DNA from: Salinimonas iocasae
GTDB taxonomy: Bacteria; Pseudomonadota; Gammaproteobacteria; Enterobacterales; Alteromonadaceae
NCBI RefSeq assembly: GCF_006228385.1
Contig: NZ_CP039852.1
Span: 3,674,001 to 3,738,000 of the forward strand
Length of the DNA: 64,000 nt
Reading direction: 5' to 3'
Shown: positions 28,405 to 37,586 of the stretch, in pieces
Position numbering within the stretch: position 1 is the first letter of the stretch
Layout of the letters: every line of letters begins with the position of its first letter
Position numbers and translations under genes: made by a program
The notes under the pieces: model-generated
Database searches by the model: none
What the model saw: only the letters and a program-made list of their open reading frames with translations
Told to the model about the DNA's origin: nothing

Positions 28405-28788
28405 ATGTTTAGAACTGTCAGCCTGGTATTTTTCACAATAATTTTAAGTGCATGTACGTCAGTACCCGCTCGCACACCAAATCATTTGCTTGGCTATTCA
28501 CAAAGCGGAACAGCCAGTTACTATGCGATGAAATACCAGTTCCGCAGGACGGCGAGTGGTGAAATGCTTAACAATCTGGCAAACACCGCAGCACATCGCT
28601 CGTTGCCGTTTGGCACACTTGTGAAAGTGACGAATCGGGAGACCGGTGAAAGCGTGGTGGTTAAAATTAACGATCGGGGGCCATTTATAAAAGGCCGTAT
28701 TATCGATCTGACCCGCTCAGCGTTTTCGTCCATCGCTGATACCCGGGAAGGTATAGTGCCAGTGGTTATTGAGGTGGTTGCTCAGTAG
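28405..28788 (+). CDS. Short RlpA-like lipoprotein (double-psi beta-barrel)
   Basis: This 127-residue lipoprotein has lipobox LSACTS (Cys at about 17) and a double-psi beta-barrel domain of the RlpA type. Visible features are [40 protein letters not shown] and the catalytic-region [19 protein letters not shown]. RlpA proteins are lytic transglycosylases acting on denuded septal glycan, and this copy lacks the SPOR domain of canonical RlpA. Its 3' end overlaps the convergent yheU gene by 23 bp. Confidence 0.9.
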   Translation: MFRTVSLVFFTIILSACTSVPARTPNHLLGYSQSGTASYYAMKYQFRRTASGEMLNNLANTAAHRSLPFGTLVKVTNRETGESVVVKINDRGPFIKGRIIDLTRSAFSSIADTREGIVPVVIEVVAQ

Positions 28789-29017
28789 ACTCTTCGGCAC
28801 TGGGGTCGTAGCTGTCGGCAGGTCGTATATCAACAGTTTCATGTAACTGAGAATAAACCAGCACAGCCTCACCGCTCTTCAGGCGGGCAATAACATCGTC
28901 TACCTTTTCCTCAAAGCTAATCTCAACTTCGCCGTAATCTGTCCCTTCTCGCAATACAAAGCCTTCAGCAATACTTCTTATCGTATCTCGTTCAAGCTCA
29001 GATAACGGTATAATCAT
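28766..29017 (-). CDS. yheU: YheU-family protein
   Basis: This 83-residue protein of the YheU family (UPF0270) has unknown molecular function. It matches E. coli YheU across the whole length, notably [29 protein letters not shown] and [14 protein letters not shown]. It lies 38 bp downstream of yheT in the same orientation, as in E. coli, and its 3' end overlaps the convergent RlpA-like gene. Confidence 0.93.
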   Translation of the reverse strand: MIIPLSELERDTIRSIAEGFVLREGTDYGEVEISFEEKVDDVIARLKSGEAVLVYSQLHETVDIRPADSYDPSAEESTEQPPQ

Positions 29018-29055
29018 AGTGACTCCTAAAATATACTGACCCAGCGCTGACAGGT

Positions 29056-30072
29056 CTAATCACTGCCCGGCATGAATTGCTCAAGAAAGTGCCTGACCCG
29101 GGACTGCAGCCAAACCTGGGGTCTTAAAATATTGCCCTGCATGAATCCAACATGACCTCCGCGGTCGCTTAATTCAACCGTCACAGCTTCGGCCAGCTCT
29201 TCCTGCTGCGGCACAATCAAATGATTCATAAAAGGGTCATCAATGCTGTGCAGCACCAGTGTCGGACAGTGAATAGCGCTGAGGTAGTGAAAGGCACTGC
29301 ACTTTTGATAATAGTCTTCTGCATCAGAGAAGTCGTGAAGCGGGGCTGTTACCCGTTCATCAAACTGTCTGAAGTCCTGAATTTTATCTACATCGTCAGG
29401 GTTAAGCTGTATCAGCTTGCGATAATCAATAAACGCCATTTTCTTTTTCAGCGTCGCTTTCATACTGCCCAGCAGATACTTCTGATAAACCTTGGAGAAG
29501 CCCTGATTGATGCTTCGGGCACACTCACTAAGCTTTAAAGGCGCTGAAATCGCCACCGCAGCGTTCAGCCATTTTTGAGCCGGATTTTCACCCAAAAGCT
29601 TCAATAGCATATTCGCTCCCAGGGAGAAGCCAACAGCCACTTTGGGTAAGTCAGGAAAACGCTTATTCAGAAGGTCGAGAAAAAATGCCGGATCTTCAGT
29701 TTCGCCCGAGTGGTAAGCGCGGGGTAAACGGTTAGGCTCTCCTGAGCAGGATCTGAAATGCATCATTACTACCTGCCACCCGCGCTGACTCAACGCTGCC
29801 ATCATATCGTTGGCATAATGTGAGCGAATACTTCCCTCAAGCCCGTGAAACATCGCAACAATACCCGTCGTTTTTTCAGGTTTTGGCCCCCAGGCTAAAT
29901 CCAGAAAGTCACTGTCGGGAAGCGTAACCCGTTCCCAGGTATAGTTCAGAGGCAGGCGTTTTTGGATAAACCGCGGCCAGATGGTTTGTAAGTGTCGGTT
30001 TTTCGCCCACCAGGGCGCTGTGAAGGCGCTTTTTACTATCTTTCCGTGAAGCAGGTTCTTTCTGTGCGTCAT
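29056..30072 (-). CDS. yheT: YheT-family alpha/beta hydrolase
   Basis: I place the start at the ATG at 30072 ([11 protein letters not shown]), giving 338 residues against 340 in E. coli YheT; the frame is open further upstream into the preceding gene. It is an alpha/beta-hydrolase. The oxyanion region is FHGLEGS, the nucleophile Ser lies in VGFSLGAN, the acid in HSIDDPF and the His in [27 protein letters not shown] is a family hallmark. The substrate is unknown (esterase-like). It lies in a minus-strand series yheS, TIGR02444 gene, yheT, yheU. Confidence 0.92.
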   Translation of the reverse strand: MTHRKNLLHGKIVKSAFTAPWWAKNRHLQTIWPRFIQKRLPLNYTWERVTLPDSDFLDLAWGPKPEKTTGIVAMFHGLEGSIRSHYANDMMAALSQRGWQVVMMHFRSCSGEPNRLPRAYHSGETEDPAFFLDLLNKRFPDLPKVAVGFSLGANMLLKLLGENPAQKWLNAAVAISAPLKLSECARSINQGFSKVYQKYLLGSMKATLKKKMAFIDYRKLIQLNPDDVDKIQDFRQFDERVTAPLHDFSDAEDYYQKCSAFHYLSAIHCPTLVLHSIDDPFMNHLIVPQQEELAEAVTVELSDRGGHVGFMQGNILRPQVWLQSRVRHFLEQFMPGSD

Positions 30073-30079
30073 AATACGT

Positions 30080-30568
30080 TTAAACGCTTTCCTTGATGAT
30101 TTGACGTATATCAGCGATGGCTGCGGTATTATCCCGCAGGTTATAGGCGTGTATAAACGCCACAACGCTGGCGTTGATTCCCGGAATGTCGGTCGTATCA
30201 ACGGTCATGTTGTTATAGGCGCTGACCAAATCAGCCTGTTGCTGTGCCTCCAGTTCCAGTTCAGATGCTTTTAGCTGTGCGTATTGCGCATGCTCTTCAC
30301 TAACATCATGACGCGCGGCGCGGCGGCGTTGGCGGTGTTGCTGTAACTGATGTTCGCTGTGGGCGATGGCCGCTTTTAATGTATGCCACTGCTTTAACAC
30401 GACCAGGCGCTGATGTTTCAGGCACCAGCATAAAAACAACAGCATATTGACGTTTACACCGGCGTTATCCTGCAAACGCAAACACAGCGCGGCAATCGCC
30501 GGGTCACTATAAAGACGGGTAGAGAACGCCCAGAAGTCGGATGCGGTTAAATCATAGGTTGCTGTCAT
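30080..30568 (-). CDS. TIGR02444-family protein, function unknown
   Basis: The start is the ATG at 30568 (MTATYDLTASDFW), giving 162 residues; the frame stays open upstream inside yheS. It is a helical, Gln/Ala-rich cytoplasmic protein whose conserved N-terminus (DFWAFSTRLYSDPAIAALCL, then LFLCWCLKHQR) matches the TIGR02444 family typically found beside yheS. The function is not known. It overlaps the end of yheS by 17 bp and ends 7 bp before the yheT start, so it is translationally coupled. Confidence 0.85.
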   Translation of the reverse strand: MTATYDLTASDFWAFSTRLYSDPAIAALCLRLQDNAGVNVNMLLFLCWCLKHQRLVVLKQWHTLKAAIAHSEHQLQQHRQRRRAARHDVSEEHAQYAQLKASELELEAQQQADLVSAYNNMTVDTTDIPGINASVVAFIHAYNLRDNTAAIADIRQIIKESV

Positions 30569-32453
30569 AGTCCTGCCTTGCCTGTTCAATTGCCTCCTGG
30601 GCTTCCATCCAGGCCATTTCTGTTTCTTCCTGCGCGGCGGTAAGTTGCTTTTGCTCATTCAGCAGCGCCATCAGTTTTGCTTTATTATCATCATTATAAA
30701 GCTGCGTATCTGATAAACGCATCTCAAGGCTGGAAAGTTCAGCAGATAATTTTTCCAGCTGCTTCTCATGCTTCTGCAACGCTTTGGTGTAAGGCGCGAT
30801 AGCTTGTCGAAACTCTGCATCTTTGCGTTTCTGTGCTTTACGATCATCCTTAGGACGACTTTCTTTAGCCGGCTTTTGCTCGCCCTGCTGGCTTAAAATC
30901 CACTCACGATAATCATCCAGGTCGCCGTCAAACGGCGCGGCATGACCACTATCGACCAGATAAAAGTCCTCACACACTGAGGCCAGTAAAAAACGGTCGT
31001 GCGATACCAGCACCATAGCACCATCAAACCCCTGTAACGCCATATTCAGTGCATGCCGCATTTCTAAATCAAGGTGGTTCGTAGGTTCATCCAATAACAG
31101 TAAATTAGGTTTCTGATAAACAATTATAGCAAGCACAAGCCGGGCTTTTTCGCCGCCGGACATGGGGGCCACTGACGCCAGGGCGGCATCTCCGAAAAAG
31201 CCAAAGCCGCCCAGAAAGTCGCGTAGTTGCTGCTCGGTAGCTCGACTATCCAACCGTTGAAGGTGCAATAGTGGCGAGGCTTTCGGGTCAAGATACTCAA
31301 GCTGATGCTGAGCAAAATAGCCTACTTTTAACCCCTGCGCTGTCGTAAATTCACCTTTTAAAGGGTTTAGCACATCTGCCAATAATTTGATTAATGTAGA
31401 TTTACCCTGACCATTTCGCCCCAGCAAGCCAATTCGGCTGCCGGGCACCAGGTTGAGTTTTACCTCATTTAAAATGACTTTTTCACCATACCCCAGCTGA
31501 ACATGCTCCATGCGAATGAGCGGATTCGGCAAGTCTTCGGGTTCAGCAAAAGAAAAGCTGAAAGCGCTGGCAGAATGGGCCGGCAAAATAGTTTCCATAC
31601 GCTCAAGCTGTTTGATTCGACTTTGCGCCTGTTTTGCCTTACTCGCCTTAGCTTTAAACCGGGTTATGAATGACTCAAGGTGCGCGATTTTATCCTGTTG
31701 CTTTTCATACTCGATATTCTGCAAGCGTATTCGCTCGGCACGCTGTGTTTCGTAAGCGCTATAGTTACCGGTATAAGCAACAAGTTGTTGCTGCTCCACG
31801 CTAATAATCTGCGATACCGTAGCGTCAATAAAAGCTTTGTCGTGAGAAATCAGCATCAGCGTACCTGTGTACCGTTGTAACCACTTTTCCAGCCAGATAA
31901 CCGCATCCAAATCAAGGTGATTGGTGGGCTCATCCAGCAATAACAGGTCAGAGGGGCACAACAGGGCCTGCGCAAGATTCAGTCGCATTCTCCAGCCACC
32001 GGAAAAATCGGTCACCGGCGCCTGCAACTGCGTATTGCTAAAGCCCAAACCTGCCAGAATAGTTGCCGCGCGCGCTTCCACATCATACGCCCCGGCCTGA
32101 TCCAGCGAATCATGCAGTGCCGCAATACGCTCACCCTCGTGCTGCGCTTCCGCCTCTGCTAACTCACTTTGCAATTGTCTGAGGTGTTTATCGCCATCAA
32201 TGACATAATCGATCGCGCTGCGGGATACAGCAGGCGTTTCCTGGGCAACGCTGACAATTCGCCAGTGTCCGGGCACCACGCAATCGCCGGCATCCAGTGA
32301 TATTTCGCCACGCAGCAATGCAAACAGGCTGGACTTCCCACAGCCGTTGCTGCCGATAAGGGCCACTTTATGGCCCGGAAAAATTTGCGCCGATGCTGAT
32401 TCCAGCAATATTTTACTGCCCCGCATCAACGTAATATCTGAAAGCTTGATCAT
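30552..32453 (-). CDS. yheS: ABC-F family ATPase YheS
   Basis: This 633-residue ABC-F protein has two ATPase domains and no membrane spans; ABC-F proteins act on the ribosome rather than in transport. The start is the ATG at 32453 (MIKLSDITLMRGSK). Walker A motifs are GSNGCGKSS (about 35) and GRNGQGKST (about 345). ABC signatures are DFSGGWRMRLNLAQAL and PMSGGEKARLVLA. Walker B motifs are LLLDEPTNHLD in both halves. The C-terminal coiled-coil arm (about 540-630) is Lys/Gln-rich. E. coli YheS is 637 residues. Confidence 0.96.
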   Translation of the reverse strand: MIKLSDITLMRGSKILLESASAQIFPGHKVALIGSNGCGKSSLFALLRGEISLDAGDCVVPGHWRIVSVAQETPAVSRSAIDYVIDGDKHLRQLQSELAEAEAQHEGERIAALHDSLDQAGAYDVEARAATILAGLGFSNTQLQAPVTDFSGGWRMRLNLAQALLCPSDLLLLDEPTNHLDLDAVIWLEKWLQRYTGTLMLISHDKAFIDATVSQIISVEQQQLVAYTGNYSAYETQRAERIRLQNIEYEKQQDKIAHLESFITRFKAKASKAKQAQSRIKQLERMETILPAHSASAFSFSFAEPEDLPNPLIRMEHVQLGYGEKVILNEVKLNLVPGSRIGLLGRNGQGKSTLIKLLADVLNPLKGEFTTAQGLKVGYFAQHQLEYLDPKASPLLHLQRLDSRATEQQLRDFLGGFGFFGDAALASVAPMSGGEKARLVLAIIVYQKPNLLLLDEPTNHLDLEMRHALNMALQGFDGAMVLVSHDRFLLASVCEDFYLVDSGHAAPFDGDLDDYREWILSQQGEQKPAKESRPKDDRKAQKRKDAEFRQAIAPYTKALQKHEKQLEKLSAELSSLEMRLSDTQLYNDDNKAKLMALLNEQKQLTAAQEETEMAWMEAQEAIEQARQDYDSNL

Positions 32454-32612
32454 ATCTGCCGCTTTTACCCTAAACAATTGCGCGCGATATGGTAGCAAAA
32501 AAGCACAGCACTCGCTTGTATTACGCGCCTTTAACTAAACAGACTAAACAGCACGGCAGCGATTGCGTTACAATACGCAGTACAGTTAACTTTTACCGAT
32601 TACGAGGCACTT

Positions 32613-32819
32613 ATGACCAACCGGGAACGCCGCCGCTTTATTGCCGGTGCTATTTGCCCAAAATGTAACGCCATGGATACCATCATGCTGTACTTTGAAA
32701 ATAACGTTGAGAAGTTAAAGTGCGTGGAATGTGACTATCAGGAATCGCAGACCGACGACTCAGTGAAAGAGCAGAGTAAAGGCAGCGATAACATTATCGG
32801 CGTGTTCAAACCTGAGTAA
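32613..32819 (+). CDS. yheV: YheV-family putative zinc ribbon protein
   Basis: This 68-residue protein has two CxxC pairs, GAICPKCNAMD and KCVECDYQ, forming a likely zinc ribbon. The N-terminal RRRFIAGA and the C-terminal NIIGVFKP match E. coli YheV. The function is unknown. It is divergent from yheS across about 160 bp, conserving the E. coli neighbourhood. Confidence 0.93.
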   Translation: MTNRERRRFIAGAICPKCNAMDTIMLYFENNVEKLKCVECDYQESQTDDSVKEQSKGSDNIIGVFKPE

Positions 32820-32980
32820 AAATTACGCTGTTGGAATTTTACTTTGTAAGTTTATACCTCCCAATATATCGTCACCTTTGGAAAATTTCGCAAGCTATTG
32901 ATTTTAAAAACAAACCTTGCTTGCTGTTTGTGGCATAAAACTTTCACCATCTTCGTCTCGCCTGAATAAAGAGAAGAGCT

Positions 32981-34144
32981 ATGGGAAAGCGAACAAAACG
33001 AACTACCTGGTGCATCGTCACCGTAATTGCAGTACTACTGCTCATTCGTTTTTCCCTGCCGTATGGCGCACAATGGTATATCAACCGTACCCTTGAAGCA
33101 CCGGGTGGCTATTCAGGTCATGTCGGAGACGTCGATTTGATGCTGTGGCGCGGTGCGTACAGCCTGGAAGATATTACGATAATTCAGGATGGCGGCTCCA
33201 CAGAACGTCCACTTTTTAAAGCTCAGGAAATTGAATTCAGTTTGCTCTGGTCTGCATTGATGGACGGTGCCATTGTTGGCGACATTCTTCTTACAGCGCC
33301 TGAAATTAATTTTATTGACTCACAAAAAGACGATTCAAAAGATCAGACTGGTGAATCCGAAAACTGGCTTAATCTGGCGGACCAGCTATTTCCCCTTAAG
33401 GTCGATCATCTACAAATTATTCGCGGTAAAATTGCGTTCTACAACCCTGATTCAGTACCACCTATCGACCTTGCAGTTCACGACATCAATGGTGAGGCAC
33501 GTAACCTGGTCAATAGCCGGGATCTGTCTAAAAATCTGGTGGCAACTTTTGATGCATCAGCCCAGACTGCGAAGCAGGGTACGCTAACCATTGCTGCATC
33601 GCTAAATCCCAGTACTAAAAAACCGACCTTTGATATGGATGTTCAGGCCAACGATGTCGCTCTGGTGAACTTTGAGAATCTTCTGGATACCTATGCACCT
33701 TTTGACTTAGAGGCTGGCACGCTTGAACTGGCGTTGGAAATAGCCAGTGATGATGGCTATGTAGAAGGCTACATTAAACCTATTTTGAAGGATGTCACCG
33801 TGTTCTCCTGGAAAGGTGATATTGAGGAAGATAACGATGGATTCTTTGAGGGTATGGTGGAAATGGCATCCGCTTTTATTACCGAATTATTCGAAAATCA
33901 GTCAAAAGACCAAATCGCTACCCGAATACCCATTGAAGGACAGCTTAACGAGCCGGAAACAGCGTTGCTACCGGCTATCGGTGCGGTACTGAAAAATGCA
34001 TTTATCGCCGCAATGAAGGGTGACGTTGAAAAAAGCATTGAGCTGAAGGACGCAACCCGCCAAAAGCAGGAAGCAAAGCAAGATGCCGCCGAAGATAACG
34101 ATACTGAAAACAATACGATACGCGGCGAACAAACACCCTTTTAA
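32981..34144 (+). CDS. DUF748 (AsmA-like) inner-membrane-anchored periplasmic protein
   Basis: This 387-residue protein has one N-terminal span (WCIVTVIAVLLLIRFSLPYG) and a long periplasmic beta-rich region typical of DUF748/AsmA-related proteins. Typical elements are GGYSGHVGDVDLMLWRGAYS, IEFSLLWSALMDG and the LVNSRDLSKNLVATF segment. The last 50 residues are charged and low complexity. AsmA-like proteins are linked to lipid transport to the outer membrane; a role here is inferred from fold only. It ends 4 bp inside the convergent slyX stop. The preceding 160-bp gap shows nothing beyond AT-rich DNA. Confidence 0.82.
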   Translation: MGKRTKRTTWCIVTVIAVLLLIRFSLPYGAQWYINRTLEAPGGYSGHVGDVDLMLWRGAYSLEDITIIQDGGSTERPLFKAQEIEFSLLWSALMDGAIVGDILLTAPEINFIDSQKDDSKDQTGESENWLNLADQLFPLKVDHLQIIRGKIAFYNPDSVPPIDLAVHDINGEARNLVNSRDLSKNLVATFDASAQTAKQGTLTIAASLNPSTKKPTFDMDVQANDVALVNFENLLDTYAPFDLEAGTLELALEIASDDGYVEGYIKPILKDVTVFSWKGDIEEDNDGFFEGMVEMASAFITELFENQSKDQIATRIPIEGQLNEPETALLPAIGAVLKNAFIAAMKGDVEKSIELKDATRQKQEAKQDAAEDNDTENNTIRGEQTPF

Positions 34145-34380
34145 TAATGGGGAGGCGGTGTTTCTTCGCTTAGTCTGGCTACATTTGAAGGCTCCATGGC
34201 TTTCAGCTTATCCAGCAGATGGCGGGTTTGTACCTGCAGCTTTTCAATCTGATACTGCTGACCAGTAAGCGCATCGTTAAGCTCTTCTATCGTGTGGTCC
34301 TGAAAGGCAACTTTCGTCTGCAATTCCGCTATGGCCTGTAGTGCGTCAGACAGTGAATGTATCTCGTTATTCTCACTCAT
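34141..34380 (-). CDS. slyX: SlyX family protein
   Basis: This short coiled-coil protein (79 residues from the ATG at 34380) is of the SlyX family, function unknown. The heptad-rich middle (ELQTKVAFQDHTIEELNDAL) and the C-terminal ETPPPHY are diagnostic. A TTG six bases upstream is possible, but the ATG has GGGA at good spacing. The start overlaps the end of the WD40 gene by 8 bp, implying coupled translation. Confidence 0.93.
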   Translation of the reverse strand: MSENNEIHSLSDALQAIAELQTKVAFQDHTIEELNDALTGQQYQIEKLQVQTRHLLDKLKAMEPSNVARLSEETPPPHY

Positions 34381-35368
34381 GGTCAAATTCCCATAATTCG
34401 GCTAAACCGCTGCTGCTTTCAGAAAGAATGTGTCCGGGACCGGTAAATCCGACCGCATAAACTACGGCACTGGGCGGTGACGCGCCTTCTTTTGGCGTAA
34501 CCTTCCACTCCTGCACCGGTTCACCGGTAGCAACACGCCACAGGTCTACACTTCGGGTAGGCGAACCTGTTAGTAGGTACTCACCATCTTTTGAAAACAC
34601 AGCATCTGTAAAGATTTTCTGGCGCGCAATATACTGTAAGTTAGACACCGGTGCACCCGTTTGTGCATTCCAGATCTGAGATTTCTGCTGACTATCGGCA
34701 GTAAATACGAACCGGCCCTGGTCGTCCAGTGCCACTAATGTCACGCGGCTGGGATGGTTAAAAGTATGGATAATCTGACCATTATCGGTACTCCACAGGT
34801 AAGCGACATAGTCATTCGAGCCGGTCAGCGCATACTTGCCGTTAGGAGAAATATCAACGCTGTTAATTTTCTCCTGGTGACCGAAAAACTCCAGCCGGCG
34901 ACCAGTCTCAGGCTCAAAATACATGGCCTTACCGTTTGACCGCCCCACCAGAATGCCTTTTCCACTATTTGCTACCGCAATACCTCGAATCGTTGATTCA
35001 TCAATGCGCCAGAACCCTACCGGCTCTCCGGTCTCCAGATTCCATAACGCAAAAGCTTCACGATCACTGGTAACGACTGCCTTTTTGTCGGCCGAGATAT
35101 GTACCGCGTTAACCAGATTGGCCGCCTCGCCCTGATGCGACCAGTGGTACAATGGCTCGCTACTTTTCGCTCGCCACACATTAATTCCGTTGTTCGCACC
35201 AGAGACCACCGATAATTCACCATCCGGGGAGATATCAGCGGCAAATGCCCCTTTCTCTGCATGTATCCACTGTTTATCAGGGTCAAGATCAGCGCCCGTG
35301 CAGGCAATGTTCAAACAGATACAAAGGCCCAGGAAAGTCAGGCGATGGAACGATTTTAACAAGCTCAT
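34373..35368 (-). CDS. WD40-repeat lipoprotein
   Basis: This 331-residue protein has a signal peptide ending in a lipobox-like CLNIACTG (Cys at about 23), followed by six to seven WD40-type repeats. Each repeat carries SxDG or SPDGE/NGK turns and a terminal W-(N/S) strand end, for example ADISPDGELSVVSGANNGIN and ISPNGKYALTGSNDYVAYLW. It is predicted to be a periplasm-facing beta-propeller scaffold. The partner is unknown. It overlaps slyX and is divergent from fkpA; a link to envelope folding is a guess from that context. Confidence 0.85.
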   Translation of the reverse strand: MSLLKSFHRLTFLGLCICLNIACTGADLDPDKQWIHAEKGAFAADISPDGELSVVSGANNGINVWRAKSSEPLYHWSHQGEAANLVNAVHISADKKAVVTSDREAFALWNLETGEPVGFWRIDESTIRGIAVANSGKGILVGRSNGKAMYFEPETGRRLEFFGHQEKINSVDISPNGKYALTGSNDYVAYLWSTDNGQIIHTFNHPSRVTLVALDDQGRFVFTADSQQKSQIWNAQTGAPVSNLQYIARQKIFTDAVFSKDGEYLLTGSPTRSVDLWRVATGEPVQEWKVTPKEGASPPSAVVYAVGFTGPGHILSESSSGLAELWEFDHE

Positions 35369-35552
35369 GTCGAACAGTTTTTCCTTTTAACAGCTTGAAA
35401 TACCATAGCATGGCGAAAAGTAAATCGCGTAAAAGTCTTGTAATCGACCTATTGCGCCTACACAGTATACATAAATAATATGCGTTTACGGGTTCGTACG
35501 GACTAAACAAAAACCGACTCGCTACTCAATTTACTTAAGATGGAGAATCATT

Positions 35553-36344
35553 ATGCGTAAGTCACTTGTCGCATTGTCGACAGTTGCCGCGCTTGGCTTG
35601 TTTGCCTGCCAGCCGGACACAGCAGAAAAGAACACTACGAACAACAATGAAGAAACCGCGTCATCTGATGTGTCTAAATCGAATGATGATATGACCGATG
35701 CTCAAAAGCATGCTTACGCTATGGGCGCGAGCATGGGCCTTTTTGTCAGCAACCGTGCTGAGCAACAAGAGCAACTGGGTGTGCCTATGGACCAGGATGC
35801 GCTGAAAAAAGGCTTCGAAGATGGATTGAACGATTCACTTAAATACAGCCAGGAAGAAATTCAGAAACTGGCTCAGGAAGGTGAACAGGTCCTACGCGAG
35901 AAACAGCAGGCACAGGCTCAGGAACAAGCTGAAGAAAATGTTCAGAAAGGCAAAGACTACATGGCAGAAAACGCTAAGAAAGAAGGCGTTAAAACTACCG
36001 AGTCTGGCATTCAGTACGAAGTCCTTGAAGAAGGTGATGGCGAAAGTCCATCAGCAGAAGATACTGTTCAGGTACACTATCGCGGTACTCTGATTGACGG
36101 TACTGAGTTTGATTCATCATACAAGCGTGATGAACCGGCAACTTTCCCGCTTAATCGTGTTATTCCGGGCTGGACTGAAGGTGTGCAGCTGATGCAGGAA
36201 GGCGCTAAGTACCGTTTTGTTATTCCACCAGAGCTGGCTTATGGTGAGCGGGCAACTGGCGCAATTACACCAAACTCAACGTTGATTTTCGAAGTTGAGT
36301 TGCTGGATGTGGTTGAAGAAGAAGCGCAGGAAGATACTGAATAA
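35553..36344 (+). CDS. fkpA: FKBP-type peptidyl-prolyl isomerase FkpA-like
   Basis: This 263-residue periplasmic prolyl isomerase and chaperone has a signal peptide ending in a lipobox-like LFACQP (Cys at about 19), so it may be membrane-anchored, unlike E. coli FkpA. An N-terminal dimerisation domain lies at about 45-140 ([17 protein letters not shown], then Gln/Glu-rich helices). The C-terminal FKBP domain spans about 150-255 ([19 protein letters not shown], then [12 protein letters not shown] and [14 protein letters not shown]). A terminator follows 16 bp after the stop. Confidence 0.93.
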   Translation: MRKSLVALSTVAALGLFACQPDTAEKNTTNNNEETASSDVSKSNDDMTDAQKHAYAMGASMGLFVSNRAEQQEQLGVPMDQDALKKGFEDGLNDSLKYSQEEIQKLAQEGEQVLREKQQAQAQEQAEENVQKGKDYMAENAKKEGVKTTESGIQYEVLEEGDGESPSAEDTVQVHYRGTLIDGTEFDSSYKRDEPATFPLNRVIPGWTEGVQLMQEGAKYRFVIPPELAYGERATGAITPNSTLIFEVELLDVVEEEAQEDTE

Positions 36345-36360
36345 GTATGTTTCAGGCGTA

Positions 36361-36391
36361 AAAAAGCCGATGCTGTTGCATCGGCTTTTTT
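36361..36391. terminator. Bidirectional Rho-independent terminator after fkpA
   Basis: A perfect stem GCCGATGC/GCATCGGC (36366-36373 with 36378-36385) has a TGTT loop and is flanked by AAAAA and TTTTTT. The remaining gap to 36580 holds only a weak second hairpin (36464-36468 with 36479-36483 followed by TTTT). Confidence 0.92.
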
Positions 36392-36580
36392 GTATGTAAC
36401 GGCAAATCCGTGCCTGCCTTTGTTCCATCGTGCATAAACATTGAACGTGGTTTATAAGCGCGTGCCCGGATAGTAATACGGGCTTTTCAATTGGTTGTCT
36501 AATCGACTCTTTAAGTATAGACACCGGCTTAAATCCTGCCACTGCCTGCTCAAACCGATTTGGAACAAAAAACAAATGGG

Positions 36581-36850
36581 TTATAGCTTTAAATGATTTC
36601 GGCGCTCACGCTTTACGCGGTTGGTGGCACAATGGCGTAATACAATACCGCCCGCCTTATACAGAAAGAGTCCGCCTATCAGGTATAACGCTGTTGAAAG
36701 GTGTTCAATTACTTTGAAAACCTCTATGACACCCACTGCTAAAAGCATCGCACCGGTCATAAATAGCAATAATCCCATAATTGTCAGCCCGAATTTGCTG
36801 GGTACTGACGACTTATGATAATTAACCACTTTAACACTCTCACTGACCAT
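36581..36850 (-). CDS. Hypothetical two-span membrane protein
   Basis: This 89-residue protein has two predicted membrane spans, about 22-45 (LTIMGLLLFMTGAMLLAVGV) and 53-70 (ALYLIGGLFLYKAGGIV), and a basic C-terminus (NRVKRERRNHLKL). An AAGAGAG element precedes the ATG at 36850. I do not recognise a family. It is divergent from greB and convergent with fkpA. Real coding is supported by the start signal and the clear hydrophobic pattern, but nothing indicates function. Confidence 0.6.
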   Translation of the reverse strand: MVSESVKVVNYHKSSVPSKFGLTIMGLLLFMTGAMLLAVGVIEVFKVIEHLSTALYLIGGLFLYKAGGIVLRHCATNRVKRERRNHLKL

Positions 36851-37025
36851 AACGTTGCTCTCTTTAAATCATATCCATTGATATGGATAATAATAAGACC
36901 ATTTCCTGTACAGGTTGGTTCATTTTTACCCGGGGCAACACAGATTTCCATGATTACGGCCACGCCGTGAGTCATGCTGAGTTGCTTAATTAATAGTTTA
37001 AAATCATAACTTTGGCAAATAAACG

Positions 37026-37511
37026 TTGAAAACTCCTCTGATAACCCGTGGCGGATACCACAAACTTAAAGACGAGCTGGATTATCTGTGGCGCGAAGAA
37101 CGTCCTGAGGTCACTCGTAAAGTCACCTGGGCAGCGAGTCTTGGTGACAGAAGCGAAAATGCTGACTATCAATACAATAAAAAACGACTGCGTGAGATAG
37201 ATCGCCGGGTGAGATATCTGCGTAAATGCTTAGAACGATTGAAAGCCATTGACTACAACCCGGAGCAGGAAGGCCGGGTATTTTTCGGCGCCTGGGTCGA
37301 GATAGAAAATGATGAGGGAAAGACGCTAACCCTGCGCATCGCCGGTTACGATGAGATATTCGGTCGCAAAGATTATATCTCAGTGGACTCACCGATGGCG
37401 CGAGCCCTGTTGGGCAAGTACCCTGATGATGATGTGGTAGTTCGCACCGAAGCAGGAGTATTTGAGTGGTGGATAAATCGTATTTGGTACGATACAACAG
37501 ATAAATTATAA
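37026..37511 (+). CDS. greB: Transcription elongation factor GreB
   Basis: GreB rescues backtracked RNA polymerase by stimulating transcript cleavage. This 161-residue copy has the N-terminal coiled coil whose tip carries the acidic pair in SLGDRSENADYQYNKKRLRE, and a C-terminal FKBP-like domain (VFFGAWVEIENDEG, GYDEIFGRKDYISVDSPMA). The start must be the TTG at 37026: a TAA lies two codons upstream, no ATG fits, and the sequence from TTG (MKTPL) matches GreB proteins from residue 1. TTG starts are rare and may lower translation. Confidence 0.96.
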   Translation: MKTPLITRGGYHKLKDELDYLWREERPEVTRKVTWAASLGDRSENADYQYNKKRLREIDRRVRYLRKCLERLKAIDYNPEQEGRVFFGAWVEIENDEGKTLTLRIAGYDEIFGRKDYISVDSPMARALLGKYPDDDVVVRTEAGVFEWWINRIWYDTTDKL

Positions 37512-37586
37512 CCTGCAGGCTGCGCCACTACGCGCTGATATGTCATGCCATGGACAGGCCTGTGCCAATAAAAAGAAGGACATAAA

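Noticed and set aside
36276..36575. A 99-codon minus-strand frame overlapping the end of fkpA
   Set aside because: It runs through the fkpA terminator and coding sequence, with no Shine-Dalgarno or family features.
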